Assembly: GCF_002575655.3 (NCBI RefSeq)
Contig: NC_053037.3
Coordinates: 250,947,135-251,011,134 of the forward strand
Source: Aegilops tauschii subsp. strangulata
Lineage: Eukaryota > Streptophyta > Magnoliopsida > Poales > Poaceae
Reading direction: 5' to 3'
Length of the DNA: 64,000 bases
The translations under genes were made by a program, and so were the position numbers. The notes below the pieces were generated by a model. The model saw only the letters and a program-made list of their open reading frames with translations. It made no database searches and was not told the DNA's origin. Of this stretch, positions 12,743-26,255 are shown piece after piece (position 1 is the first letter of the stretch; each line of letters starts with the position of its first letter).

Positions 12743-14434
12743 TGATGTCTACTACACAACTTCTTCTTGTAGACGTTGTTGGGCCTCCAAGTGCAGAGGT
12801 TTGTAGGACAGTAGCAAATTTCCCTCAAGTGGATGACCTAAGGTTTATCAATCCGTTGGAGGCGTAGGTTGAAGATGGTCTCTCTCAAACAACCCTGCAA
12901 CCAAATAACAAAGAGTCTCTTGTGTCCCCAACACACCCAATACAATGGTAAATTGTATAGGTGCACTAGTTCAGCGAAGAGACGGTGATACAAGTGCAAT
13001 ATGGATGGTAGATATAGGTTTTTGTAATCTGAAAATATAAAAACAGCAAGGTAGCAAGCGATAAAAGTGAGCGTAAACGGTATTGCAATGCTAGGAAACA
13101 AGGCCTAAGGTTCATACTTTCACTAGTGCAAGTTCTCTCAACAATAATAACATAATTGGATCATATAACTATCCCTCAACATGCAACAAAGAGTCACTCC
13201 AAAGTCACTAACAGCGGAGAACAAACGAAGAGATTATTGTAGGGTACGAAACCACCTCAAAGTTATCCTTTCTGATCGATCTATTCAAGAGTCAGTAGTA
13301 AAATAACACGAAGCTATTCTTTCCGTTCGATCTATCCTAGAGTTCGTACTAGAATAACACCTTAAGACACAAATCAACCAAAACCCTAATGTCACCTAGA
13401 TACTCCAATGTCACCTCAAGTATCCGTGGGTATGATTATATGATATGCATCACACAATCTCAGATTCATCTATTCAAACCAACACAAAGTACTTCAAAGA
13501 GTGCCTCAAAGTTTCTACCGGAGAGTCAAGACGAAAACATGTGCCAACCCCTATGCATAAGTTCACAAGGTCACTGAACCCGCAAGTTGATCACCAAAAC
13601 ATACATCAAGTAGATCACGTGAATATCCCATTGTCACCACATATAAGCACATGCAAGACATACATCAAGTGTTCTCAAATCCTTAAAGACTCAATCCGAT
13701 AAGATAACTTCAAAGGGAAAACTCAATCCATTACAAGAGAGTAGAGGGGGAGAAACATCATAAGATCCAACTACAATAGCAAAGCTCGCGGTACATCAAG
13801 ATCGTGCCAAATCAAGAACACGAGAGAGAGAGAGAGAGAGATCAAACACATAGCTACTGGTACATACCCTCAGCCCCGAGGGTGAACTACTCCCTCCTCG
13901 TCATGGAGAGCGCCGGGATGATGAAGATGGCCACCGGTGATGGATCCCCCCTCCGGCAGGGTGCCGGAACAAGGTCCCGATTGGTTTTTGGTGGCTACAG
14001 AGGCTTGCGGCGGCGGAACTACCGATCTAGGTTATGTTCTAGAAGTTTGGGTATAAAGAGGTGTTGGCGTCGGGAACAAGTCATGGGGGTCTCCGAGGCG
14101 GCCACGAGGTAGGGGGTGCGCCCAGGGGGGTAGGGAGCGCCCCCCACCCTCGTGGGGGCCTCGGGACTCTTCTGGCCCATCTCCGAGACTCTGTGGGCTT
14201 CTTCTGCTCCAAAAATAATCTTCGTCAATTTTCAGGTCAATTGGACTCCGTTTGGTTTTCCTTTTCTGCGATACTCAAAAACAAGGAAAAAGATAAACTG
14301 GCACTGGGCTCTAGGTTAATACGTTAGTCCCAAAAATCATATAAAATAGCATATAAATGCATATAAAACATCCAAGATTGATAATATAATAGCATGGAAC
14401 AATCAAAAATTATAGATACGTTGGAGACGTATCA
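12743..14434 (-). repeat. N1 5' LTR
   Basis: TGATGTCTACTAC...GAGACGTATCA on the plus strand. The primer-binding site lies immediately to the left. Confidence 0.87.
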
Positions 14435-14439
14435 GATAA

Positions 14440-17319
14440 CGGATCGGTTGTTCACATATGCAACTCGATGTAGGGGCTAAGAAGAACTAGGAATGTCACA
14501 AGAGGAGAGGTTGATATTCGCGTCGGGAATAAAGCAAGAGTTGCTGCATTGGCTGTCGGCACTATGCAGCTTAATTTACCTTCAAGATTTGTAATGGAAC
14601 TTGATAATTGTTATTATGTTCCTGCTTTGAATCGAAACATTATATCTGCCTCGTGTTTGATGAGACAAGGTTATGAATTCAGTATTAAGTACAATGGTTG
14701 TTCTATTTACTTGAATAATATGTTTCACGGCTTTGCACCCGTTGTGAATGGGTTATTTATCCTAGATCTTGAAGGTGAGTCAGTCTATATCATAAATGCC
14801 AAGAGGCATAAGCCTAATGAGATAAATCCGACTTACATCTGGCATTGTCGACTAGGACACATTAGTCAAAAGTGCATGAAGAAGCTCCATGATGGTGGAA
14901 TTCTAACTTCGTTTGATATTGAATCATTCGAGACATGCGAGTCTTGTTTACTCGGCAAGATGACTAAGACTCATTTTGCAAAGAGTTGCGAGAGGGCGTC
15001 CGAGATGTTGGAACTTATACATACTGATGTATATGGGCCAATGAGCACGACAACCAGAGGTGGTTTCCAATACTTCATGACTTTTACCGGTGACTTGAGT
15101 AGATATGGATATGTCTACTTGATGAGGCACAAGTCGGAAACTTTTGGAAAGTTCAAGGAGTTTCAAAACAAAGTGGAAAATCAACTCGGTAAGAGAATCA
15201 AACTTCTACGATCTGATTGTGGTGGTGAGTATATGAGCCAGGAGTTTGATGATCATCTGAAGAGTCGTGGAGTAGTTCCACAACTGACTCCTCCGGGTAT
15301 GCCACGGAGAAATGGCGTGTCGGAGTGGAGGAATCGGACTCTGTTGGACATGGTCCGATCAATGGTGAGTCAGTCAGATTTGCCCTTGTCATTCTGGGGA
15401 TACGCTCTAGAAACTGAAGCTTTCACACTAAACATGGTACCATCTAAGTCCGTATATAAGACACCATATGAGATATGGACTGCGAAGAGTCATAGTTTGT
15501 CTTTTCTGAAAGTTTGGGAATGTGAAGCATATGTCAAGCGACTCCAGTCGGACAAGCTCACACCCAAATCAGACAAGTGCATATTCATGGGATATCCAAG
15601 GGAAACCTTGGGGTATTACTTCTACAACCGTGAAGAGGGCAAAGTGTTTGTCGCTCGGCATGGTGTTTTCCTTGAGAAAGAGTTTCTTAATCAAAAAGCT
15701 AGTGGGAGGATAGTTCGACTCGAAGAATTTCGAGAACGACACGGGGACGTTCTGGTAGGTGATTCGATCACACCGGAGTTACTCAGGGAACCCGTAGTGG
15801 AGTCGACGCCGGTTCCACGGAGGTCGGAAAGGTTCCGCAATATGCACGACTGCAATGTGTTGTTCTTGGAGAACAACGACCCGACTACGTATGCGGAAGC
15901 GATGGAGAGCCCCGATTCCGAGTTATGGCTTGAAGCCATGAGATCCGAATTAAAGTCCATGGATGATAATCAAGTATGGAACTTGGTTCATCTGCCAGAT
16001 GGTGTTCAACCCATTGAGTGCAAATGGATCTTTGAGAAGAAAACTGATATGGACGGAAATGTCACATTCCATAAGGCTCGACTTGCCGCTAAAGGTTATC
16101 GACAAGTTCAAGGATTGACTACGATGAGACTTACTCATCGGTAGTGTTGCCTAAATCAATTTAGATCATTCTTGCTATAGCAGCATATTTCGACTATGAG
16201 ATATGGCAGATGGATGTCAAAACGACTTTCTTTAATGGAAATTTAACCGAGGATGTGTATATGACATAACTCGAGGGTTTTGTCAATCCAAAGAAGTCTA
16301 GCATGGTATGCAAGCTTCAAAGATCCATTTATGGATTGAGGCAAGCATCTCGGAATTGGAACATTCATTTTAATGAAGCGATCAAAGAGTTTGGCTTCAT
16401 CAAGAACGACTGTGATCATTGTGTATTCAAGAAGGTGAGTGGGAGCTCAGTTGCATTTCTGATCTTGTATGTGGATGATATATTGTTGATTGGAAATGAT
16501 GTTCGAATCCTTGAATCTATCAAGGAATCATTGAAAAATAGTTTTTCGATGAAGGACTTGGGAGAAGCAGCTTATATTTTGGGAATCAAGATCTATAGAG
16601 ATAGATCGAGAAGGCTTATTGGATTAATCCAGAGTGCATATATTGACAAGGTGTTGAAGAGGTTCAACATGCAAGATGCCAAGAAGGGTTTCTTGCCCAT
16701 GTCACATGGCATTAGTCCTAGCAAGACTCAGAGTCCTTCGACTTCTGATGAGTGAAGACGCATGGATGGGATTCTGTATGCTTAGGCTGTTGGATCCATC
16801 ATGTATGCTATGGTATGCACTCATCCTGATGTTAGCTTTGCTCTCACCATGGTGGGCAGATACCACGCTGATCCAGGTGAGAGTCACTGGCCAGCGGTTA
16901 AGAATATCCTTAAGTACTTGAGAAGGACTAAGGATATCTTCCAGGTTTATGGAGGTGAGGATGAGCTCGTTGTAAAGAGTTACACTGATGCTAGTTTCCA
17001 AACGGATAGGGATGACAGTCGATCGCAATCTAGGTTTGTGTTCATTCTGAACGGAGGAGCAGTGAGCTGGAGGAATTCCAAGCAATATACGGTAGCTAAT
17101 TCTACAACAGAGGCCGAGTACATTGCGGCTTATGAATCTCCAAAAGAAGGTGTTTGGGTGAAGGATTTTATTTCTGATCTTGGTGTGGTTCAGAGTGCGT
17201 CCAATCCTTTGGACCTCTGTTGTGATAAAAGTGGTGCTATCGCGCAAGTCAAGGAACCACGGAACCATCATAAAACCCAACACATACTTAGGCATTTCAA
17301 CCTTATTCGCGACATAGTC
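14440..17319 (+). pseudogene. Copia pol: protease end, GAG-pre-integrase, integrase, RT, RNase H
   Basis: Domains in order: the protease remainder; the GAG-pre-integrase zinc finger (HCRLGH...CESC, about 14841-14950); the integrase core with D (HTDVYGP, about 15020), D (RSDCGGEY, about 15210) and E (GVSEWRNRT, about 15315); the RT start (about 15900); then a frameshift near 16115. Stops follow at about 16163 and 16267 (a Gln position). The frame reopens and carries the YVDD box (LYVDDILLIG, about 16468-16497). Another break follows at 16753-16785, then RNase H (YTDASFQTD, STTEAEY). The frame ends where the solo LTR at 17320 cuts it. Several independent lesions make it a dead polyprotein. Confidence 0.88.
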
Positions 17320-18830
17320 TGATGACCCACAAGTATAGGGGATCCATCATAGTCCTTTCGATAAGTAAGAGTGTCGAACCCAACGAGGATCGGAAGGAAA
17401 TGATAAGCGGTTTTCAGCAAGGTATTCTCTGCAAGCACTGAAATTATAGGTAACAGATAGTTTTGTGATAAGATAATTTGTAACGAGCAACAAGTAACAA
17501 AAGTAAATAAAGTGCAGCAAGTTGGCCCAATCCTTTTTGTAGCAAAGGACAAGCCTGGACAATTTCTTATATGGAGAAAAACGCTCCCGAGGACACATGG
17601 GAATTATCGTCAAGCTAGTTTTCATCACGTTCATATGATCCGCGTTCGGTACTTTGATAATTTGATATGTGGGTGGACCGGTGCTTGGGTGCTGTCCTTA
17701 CTTGGACAAGCATCCCACTTATGATTAACCCCTATTGCAAGCATCCGCAACTACAAAAGAAGTATTAAGGTAAACCTAACCATAGCATGAAACATATGGA
17801 TCCAAATCAGCCCCTTACGAAGCAACGCATAAACTAGGGTTTAAGCTTCTGTCACTCTAGCAACCCATCATCTACTTATTACTTCCCAATGCCTTCCTCT
17901 AGGCCCAAACAATGGTGAAGTGTCATGTAGGCGACGTTCACATAACACCAGTAGAGGAGAGACAACATACATCTCATCAAAATATCGAACGAATACCAAA
18001 TTCACATGACTACTAATAGCAAGACTTCTCCCATGTCCTCAGGAACAAACGTAACTACTCACAAAGCATATTCATGTTCATAATCAGAGGAGTATTAATA
18101 TGCATATAGGATATGAACATACGATCTTCCACCAAATAAACCAACTAGCATCAACTACAAGGAGTAATCAACACTACTAGCAACCTACAGGTACCAATCC
18201 CAGACTTGGAGACAAGAATTGGATACAAGAGATGAACTAGGGTTTGAGAGGAGATGGTGCTGGTGAAGATGTTGATGGAGATTGCCCTCTCCTGATGAGA
18301 GGAGCATTGGTGATGACGATGGCGATGATTTCCCCCTCCCGGAGGGAAGTGTCCCCGGCAGAACAGCTCTGCCGGAGCCCTAGATTGGTTCCGCCAAGGT
18401 TCCGCCTCGTGGCGGCGGAGTCTCATCCCGAAAGCTTGCTTCTAATTTTTCTTCTGACGGAAGACTTCATATAGCAGAAGATGGGCACCGGAGGGCCAAC
18501 GAGGCAGGGGGCGCGCCCAGGGGGTTAGGGCGCGCTCCCCACCCTCGTGGCCAGGGTGTGGGCCCCCTCTGGTATTTCTTCCGCTTAGTATTTTTTATTA
18601 TTTCCAAAAATAACTTTCGTGGAGTTTCAGGACTTTTGCAGTTGTGCAGAATAGGTCTCTAATATTTGCTCCTTTTCCAGCCCAGAATTCCAGCTGCCGG
18701 CATTCTCCCTCCCTATGTAAACCTTGTAAAATAAGAGAGAATAGGCATAACTATTATGACATAATGTGTAATAACAGCCCATAATGCAATAAATATTGAT
18801 ATAAAAGCATGATGCAAAATGGACGTATCA
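17320..18830 (-). repeat. Solo LTR of a gypsy-type retrotransposon inside copia RNase H
   Basis: 1511 bp, TGATGACCCACAAG...GGACGTATCA on the plus strand (TGATACGTCC... in its own sense). It is flanked by a perfect TSD TAGTC at 17315-17319 and 18831-18835. No internal domain or second LTR is present, so it is a product of LTR-LTR recombination. No primer-binding site or polypurine tract lies inside. Confidence 0.88.
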
Positions 18831-18835
18831 TAGTC

Positions 18836-18987
18836 GAGAGAGGTGATGTAAACATATGCAAGGTACACACAGATGCAAATGTTGTTGATCGATTGACGAA
18901 GCCTCTCCCACGGCCGAAGCATGAGGCGCACATGAGTTCCATGGGCATACAATGCCTAAATGATTGACTCTAGTGCAAGTGGGAGAC
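18836..18987 (+). pseudogene. Copia RNase H C-terminus, stop and polypurine tract
   Basis: The frame continues from the other side of the solo LTR (…ERGDVNICKVHTDANVVD…LTKPLP…) and ends at TGA about 18966. Then comes the polypurine tract AAGTGGGAGAC. The copia 3' LTR should follow at once, but a family-B gypsy element was inserted exactly here. The LTR start TGTTGGA is found at 26874, after the second TSD copy. Confidence 0.87.
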
Positions 18988-19904
18988 TGATGAGGACATC
19001 AATACCATTGTTACACCCACAGTCCCTGCTGCTATACATACTGGACCAATTACTAGAGCTCGCGCACGCCAATTAAATTACCAGGTACTTTCGTTTCTTG
19101 GTAATGATTCTAATGTTCATGAGAATATGATGCTGCCTAAATTGGATACATTTGTTTTGCTTACAAATGAAGGGCCTAGCTTTGAGAAGGATGAACATTG
19201 GAGCAAGAACAAGCATGGAGATGATGGCATGCGCATGGGGAACAAGAACGGAGTTACAAGTGATGATTTCAAGACGTTGAAGCCACCATAATGCGTGCAT
19301 GAAGCCTTGGACGAAATATACAAGATGCTACTTCATAACTTTCGTCCAGAGGCTATTCTAGGTGCTGCGTCACCTTATTATTGGGCCAGGCCCATGTAAT
19401 TTCGAAATACATAAGTATAGGCTGTTTTTAGAGTCCGTATGTGTGGGGAAACAAGAGATAGGGTTGGTTTCGGACCCCTTCCTCAAGGGCCACGAAATTC
19501 CCCCCTCTTCCTCCATATATACAGCCCTTAGGGCGTCGTTTAGACTTTGGGTTTTGTTTAGATTAAAAGTTCGCCATAGCTGCAACTTCGCGTACTTCGT
19601 TTGTGTTCAGCGACCAGACAAAGGCGTCACAGAACTCCACCTTGATCAATAAAGCTTTCATCTTATATTCGCAATATCCAGATTGCAATCTCAGTTTCTT
19701 GCTTGTTCTTCGTTTGCTCGCAGGAAACAGACCCTCGTGGTCAGGTTGATCGTGCTCCGGCGTGGTCGATAACCTCTCGGAGTTGGTTTAGCGATTGCTA
19801 AGGCGCGACGTCCTCGCACGTTCGTAGTCGGATCGTCAAAGTCGACTTCCACCAAAGCGATATTCATCATCTCATCGAAAGACGGGACACCTTTGCCTCT
19901 ATCA
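18988..19904 (+). repeat. Family-B 5' LTR
   Basis: TGATGAGGACATC...CTCTATCA, 917 bp. A TATA-like tract (catatatac) is at 19513-19521 and AATAAA at 19648-19653. The first ~300 bp are an open frame that, in the 3' LTR, encodes the end of pol. Confidence 0.93.
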
Positions 19905-21154
19905 AGTGGTATCAGATTTCCAGGTTGCTCGGTGAGATTTTACAGTTTTTCGTAGTTTAGATCGAGTCTGTTCTTCATACCTACAGTCCACGAAAAAGCC
20001 ACAAAAAAATTAGGGTTAGTTCATCATATCCGAACCAATCTGAGCCTTTGCATAATCTTTTTAGGGTTTTTGCTTTGTTGAATTTGCGGTTGCATCGTCG
20101 TGTCAAGTTGCTGGTCTTAGAGTCTAGTCTTTTAGAGTTTCGAGTTCTGGTCATAAGTTGTCACGCCGCCGCCGCACCATCGTCATCGCCTTGCCATCTA
20201 CCACCATTGCTTATCCGCCACCGCTTTGACTCCGTATCCATATACCACCACCAATCCGTATCCATATACCACCACCGATCCGTATCCATATACCACTACC
20301 GCTACCATATACCACTACCGCTACCATATACCACCACCGCTGCCATATCCTACCGACATATATCCACCACCAATCCGAGTTCTTTTCATATTCGGTTGGT
20401 TTTAGAGATCCATATATTTTCCGTTTCGTGTTTCCTTGCCTGAGTAGGTCTCGGGAAAAAAAAAGTCTGGAGACCCCCCGGCAGTTTTTAGGCCAAAATT
20501 TCGGCAACCAAAAATATTTTTCCCTATCCTATTTTTAGGCCCCGGGTAGTGTTTTGAGACACTCGCCATCATAGTGATTTTTTGTCGCACTTTTTCGTCG
20601 TCGCTGCCCTGATTTCCGAAAAAAAAATAGTCAAAAAATTTTGTGCCCATCCTGTCAGTTTGACCTGGGAAGAGTTTTGAGACACTCGCCATTATAGTGA
20701 TTTTTCGCAAAAAAAAAAAAAGAGCGCAAAAAAAAAGAGCGAAAAAAAAATTTCCAAAGTGTGCTTTTCCCTTGTTTACGTGCAGCGCCGTGATTTTGTT
20801 AGTGTTCTAGGCTCGCGTCTCTAGCACGGTCTAGCCTAGGACCAGCACAGTACCGTCGTTGAGCGTTATTCAACTTTGCATCTCTGAATTGATTATTGCT
20901 TACCATTTTGCTACCATATTATAAGCCTTCCCAGCTCCACATAAGTCTACATCGTGCGTTTGACTCTCCCTGGTAATCGCTATATCCAAGCTTTGAGAGT
21001 TTTTGACTACAACGGTTGCCGATCACCACCTGCTGCTGGGTAAGAACTGGTAAGAATTTGAGATTCGCTTGAAGGTTTTGTGACACACCACCATCACCAC
21101 CACTTCTAGTAGTCTGCAGGATCATATTCTTTTGTGTTTCTATTGCTACTAACC
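19905..21154 (+). other. Family-B untranslated leader with tandem repeats
   Basis: About 1.25 kb between the primer-binding site and gag. A pyrimidine/purine tandem tract of 'tccatataccaccacc' units (about 20236-20350) and an A-rich block (20709-20752) stand out. The same leader occurs inverted at 1-731. No convincing gene. Confidence 0.75.
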
Positions 21155-24100
21155 ATGGCAGGTTCAGAAGCCGATGAGACTGATTGTGAGAACATGACGA
21201 ACAAGGAGTTGCATGATAAATTTCAGCAAATGATGAGTGGCCAGGTGGGAGTTGTGCTAAACAGATTTGAAGAGGCTATGGAGAAGATAGATGCCGTGGA
21301 GAAGTCGTTTGAGACAAAGCTGGATAACAAGTTTACTGAATTACTCAAGCGTCTTCCCCAACCACCACCGGCTGCACATGTCGCACCTCTACAACAACAA
21401 CAACCACATCTCCAACGCCGCCTTCCAAATCAAGTGGGACGGGCACAGCGCGTTCCAATTGAGATTGGTCAAAATTCGGGTGCTGCTGCACCTACTGTTG
21501 ATGCTTCTTTGGCTCCTGCTCCTGCGGCGGCTGAGGAGGATGACGATTATGCGGGCGATTATGAGGATGAGGTTGATCAAAATCAGAACTACGTGCAGCC
21601 ACCAGCACCACCACCAGCAGGTCGACCTCAGGTATATATTCGCAACGGTAGGCCGGCACCACCACCTCAGGTACGAGATCATGACCATCTCCCCAAACTG
21701 AAATTGAATATTCCACCATTTGAGGGTAGATATGTTCCTGATATATATCTTACTTGGGAGTTAGAAACTGAACAACGATTTACATGTTTACAATATCCTG
21801 AGGAGAGACGTGTTCCTGCTGCTGTTTGTGCTTTCACTAGCTTTGCATGTGTTTGGTGGTCTGAACATTGTAGATTATATCCTGTTCCAGCTACTTGGGC
21901 TGCTTTGAAAACTGCTATGCGTACTCGTTGGGTTCCACCATATTATCAACGTGAATTACTTCAAAAATTGCAGCGTTTAAGACAAGGGAAAAATTCTGTA
22001 GAAGAATATTATCAGAAATTACAAACTGGCATGATTAGATGTGGTATTGTTGAGGAGAATGAAGCTATGCTTGCACGTTTTATGGGTGGATTAAATAAAG
22101 AGATTCAGACCATTCTAGAGTATAAGGATTATAATAATATCACTCGTTTATTCCATCTTGCTTGTAAAGCTGAACGTGAAGTGCAGGATCGACAGCCATT
22201 GGCGCGAACTAACTTTTCTGCAGGTCGACCTTCATCATGGACACCGCGTGCATCTTCTACTTCCACTTCACCATCACCTCCATCAGGTGCCACCTCCAGC
22301 CGTGATACAAGAAAGCAGGCACAACCACCACTCTCTGCCAAGAGCACACCTGCCGGGCCTGCGCAGCGCTCTTCTTCTTCCATGGCATCGACAGGGCACA
22401 CAAGTGATATTATTTGTCGTCGTTGTAAGGGAAGAGGACATTTTGCGAGAGAATGCAAATCTCAGCGTGTCATGATTGCTACTGAGGATGGTGGGTATGA
22501 GTCCGCTAGTGACTATGATGAGGAGACTTTGGCTCTTATTACACGTGAAGAACATGGTGGAGATGATTCTGCAAATGAGACGCAATACATGGCTCCTGAA
22601 GACGCTGACAGGTATGAATGTTTAGTTGCTCAACGTGTTTTGAGTGTGCAGGTCACACAAGCAGAGCAAAATCAGAGGCATAATTTGTTCCATACAAAGG
22701 GAGTTGTGAAGGAACGTTCTGTTCGCGTCATCATAGATGGAGGGAGCTGTAACAACTTGGCTAGCATGGAGATGGTGGAGAAGCTATCTCTCACCACAAG
22801 ACCACATCCACATCCTTACTACATCCAATGGTTCAACAACAGCGGCAAGGTTAAGGTAACGCGTACTGTTCATGTGCATTTTAGTATCTCTACATATGCT
22901 GATTATGTTGATTGTGATGTGGTACCCATGCAAGCATGTTCCTTATTACTAGGTAGACCATGGCAATTTGATAAAAATTCTGTACACCATGGTAGAAACA
23001 ATCAGTATACTCTTGTTCATAAGGATAAAAATATTACTTTGCTTCCTATGACTCCTGATTCCATTTTGAAAGATGACATTAATAGAGCTAATAAAGCAAA
23101 ACAGGAGAAAAATAAGAGTGAAAATCAGATTGTGGCAAAGGAATTTGAGCAACAAATGAAACCTAATACTAAACCATCTAGTGTTGTTTCTGAAATTAAA
23201 TTGAAAAGTGCATGTTTACTTGCCACAAAATCTGATATTGATGAACTAGATTTCAGCAAATCTGTTTGCTATGCTTTTGTGTGCAAAGAGGCATTATTTT
23301 CATTCGAGGACGTGCCTTCCTCTTTGCCCCCTGCTGTCACTAACATTTTGCAGGAGTTCGCTGACGTCTTCCCACAAGACGTGCCACCGGGATTACCACC
23401 TATTCGAGGGATTGAGCATCAAATTGACTTAATTCCCGGTGCATCGCTACCCAACCGTGCACCATACCGTACCAATCCAGAGGAGATGAAGGAGATTATG
23501 CGTCAAGTACAGGAGCTGCTCGACAAAGGTTATATACGCGAATCTCTTAGTCCTTGTGCTGTTCCTATTATACTCGTGCCTAAAAAGGATGGTACGTCGC
23601 GTATGTGTGTTGATTGTAGAGGCATTAATAATATTACTATTCGTTATCGTCATCCTATTCCTAGGCTAGATGATATGCTTGATGAATTGAGTGGCTCTAC
23701 AATATTCTCCAAAGTTGATTTGCGTAGTGGATACCATCAAATTCGTATGAAATTGGGAGATGAATGGAAAACTGCATTTAAAACTAAGTTTGGTTTATAT
23801 GATTGGTTAGTCATGCCTTTTGGGTTAACTAATGCACCTAGTACTTTCATGAGACTAATGAACGAAGTTTTACGTGCTTTCATTGGACGATTTGTGGTAG
23901 TCTATTTTTATGATATACTGATTTATAGCAAATCTTTTGAAGAACATTTGAAACATTTACGTGTTGTTTTTATTGCTCTACGTGATGCACGTTTGTTTGG
24001 TAACCTTGGGAAGTGCACCTTTTGCACCGACCGAGTATCTTTTCTTGGCTATGTTGTTACTCCACAGGGAATTGAAGTTGATAAAGCCAAGATTGAAGCT

Positions 24101-26255
24101 ATTGAGAGTTGGCCGCAGCCCAAAACGGTCACACAAGTGCGGAGTTTTCTTGGACTCGCTGGTTTCTATAGGCGTTTTGTGAGAGATTTTAGCACCATTG
24201 CTGCACCTCTCAACGAGCTTACAAAGAAGGATGTGCCTTTTGTTTGGGGTACCGCACAGGAAGAAGCCTTCACGGTATTGAAAGATAAGTTGACACATGC
24301 TCCTTTACTCCAACTTCCTGATTTTAATAAGACTTTTGAGCTTGAATGTGATGCTAGTGGCATTGGATTAGGAGGTGTGTTATTACAAGATGGCAAACCT
24401 GTTGCATACTTTTCTCAAAAAATTGAGTGGGCCTAGTCTGAATTATTCTACTTATGATAAAGAACTATATGCTCTTGTTCGGACTTTAGAAACATGGCAA
24501 CATTATTTATGGCCCAAAGAATTTGTTATACATTCTGATCATGAATCTTTGAAACATATTAAAAGTCAAGCTAAACTGAATCGTAGACATGCTAAATGGG
24601 TTGAATTCATTGAAACTTTCCCTTATGTCACTAAACACAAGAAGGGTAAAGAAAATGTTATTGCTGATGCATTGTCTCGTCGCTATACTATGCTTTCACA
24701 ACTTGACTTCAAAATATTTGGTTTGGAGACCATCAAAGATCAATATGTGCATGATGCTGATTTTAAAGATGTATTGCAGAATTGTAAAGAAGGAAGAACC
24801 TGGAACAAGTTTGTTGTTAATGATGGATTTGTGTTTCGTGCTAACAAGCTATGCATTCCAGCTAGCTCTCTTCGTCTTTTGTTGTTGCAGGAGGCGCATG
24901 GAGGAGGATTAATGGGACACTTTGGCGTGAAGAAGACAGAGGACGTACTTGCTACACATTTCTTTTGGCCAAAGATGAGACAGGATGTTGAGCGTTTTGT
25001 TGCTCGCTGCACTACATGTCAAAAAGCTAAGTCACGACTCAATCCTCATGGTTTATATATGCCTTTGCCTGTACCTAGTGTTCCTTGGGAGGATATATCT
25101 ATGGACTTTGTTTTAGGTTTACCTCAAACAAAGAAGGGGAGGGATAGCATATTTGTTGTCGTGGATAGATTCTCGAAAATGGCACACTTTATACCATGTC
25201 ATAAAATCGATGATGCTGTTAATGTTGCTGATTTGTTCTTTCATGAAATTATTCGCTTGCATGGTGTGCCAAATACTATTGTTTCCGATCGTGATACTAA
25301 ATTTCTTAGCCACTTTTGGAGATGTTTATGGGCTAAGTTGGGGACTAAACTGCTTTTTAGTACTACTTGTCACCCCCAAACTGATGGACAAACTGAAGTA
25401 GTCAATAGAACATTGTCTACTATGCTTAGGGCTGTTTTGAAGAATAATAAGAAAATGTGGGAAGAATGCTTGCCTCATATTGAGTTTGCTTATAATCGTT
25501 CATTGCATTCTACTACTAAGATGTGCCCTTTTGAAATTGTGTATGGTTTCCTACCTCGTGCACCTATTGATTTGTTGCCTCTTCCATCTTCGGAGAAGGT
25601 TAATTTTGATGCTAAACAACGTGCTGAATTGATCTTAAAAATGCATGAGTTAACTAAGGAAAACATTGAGCGTATGAATGCTAAATATAAACTTGCTGGA
25701 GATAAGGGTAGAAAACATGTTGTGTTTGCACCTGGAGATCTTGTTTGGTTACATTTGCGCAAATCAAAGCTAATGCCACGTGCTGATGGTCCTTTTAAGG
25801 TGTTAGAGAAAATAAATGATAATGCATATAAACTTGAGCTGCCTGCAGATTTTGGGGTTAGTCCCACTTTTATAATTGCAGATTTGAAGCCTTATTTGGG
25901 TGAGGAAGATGAGCTTCCGTCGAGGACGACTTCATTTCAAGAAGGGGAGGATGATGAGGACATCAATACCATTGTTACACCCACAGTCCCTGCTGCTATA
26001 CATACTGGACCAATTACTAGAGCTCGCGCACGCCAATTAAATTACCAGGTACTTTCGTTTCTTGGTAATGATTCTAATGTTCTTGAGAATATGATGCTGC
26101 CTAAATTGGATACATTTGTTTTGCTTACAAATGAAGGGCCTAGCTTTGAGAAGGATGAACATTGGAGCAAGAACAAGCATGGAGATGATGGCATGCGCAT
26201 GGGGAACAAGAACGGAGTTACAAGTGATGATTTCAAGACGTTGAAGCCACCATAA
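21155..26255 (+). pseudogene. Family-B gag-pol polyprotein, frameshifted and with altered RT active site
   Basis: The start is taken as the ATG at 21155 (MAGSEADETD). Domains: gag (about 21700-22200); the knuckle CRRCKGRGHFAREC at 22415-22456; protease with IIDGGSCNNLAS (about 22730); RT (about 23400-24000); RNase H (24330-24680); integrase H2C2 (about 24890-25020); and the DDE core ([23 protein letters not shown]). Three defects are seen. (1) The RT box reads YFYD at 23903-23914 where YFDD is expected. (2) A run of six A at 24417-24422, against five in the copy at 4188, shifts the frame in RNase H. (3) A 24-bp in-frame loss occurs near 25757 in the integrase tail. The last ~101 codons lie inside the 3' LTR. 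Family knowledge: the two Asp of YXDD bind the catalytic metal. Confidence 0.9.

Larger units (their letters stand above)
7303..14434 (-). mobile_element. N1: coding-poor (non-autonomous) gypsy-type LTR retrotransposon
   Basis: Two direct LTRs (1695 and 1692 bp) flank 3.7 kb of internal DNA. TSD is GATAC at 7298-7302 and GATAA at 14435-14439 (one change). In its own (minus) orientation the LTR runs TGATACGTCTCC...GTAGTAGACATCA. The primer-binding site TGGCGCCGTTGC is at 12721-12732, ten bases inside the 5' LTR. The polypurine tract AGCTTGGGGATGCT (9011-8998) abuts the 3' LTR. There are no protease, RT, RNase H or integrase domains. One 258-codon frame is present. In the first ~280 bp of LTR I counted about seven differences between copies, so it is older than the family-B copy at 18988. 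Confidence 0.87.
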
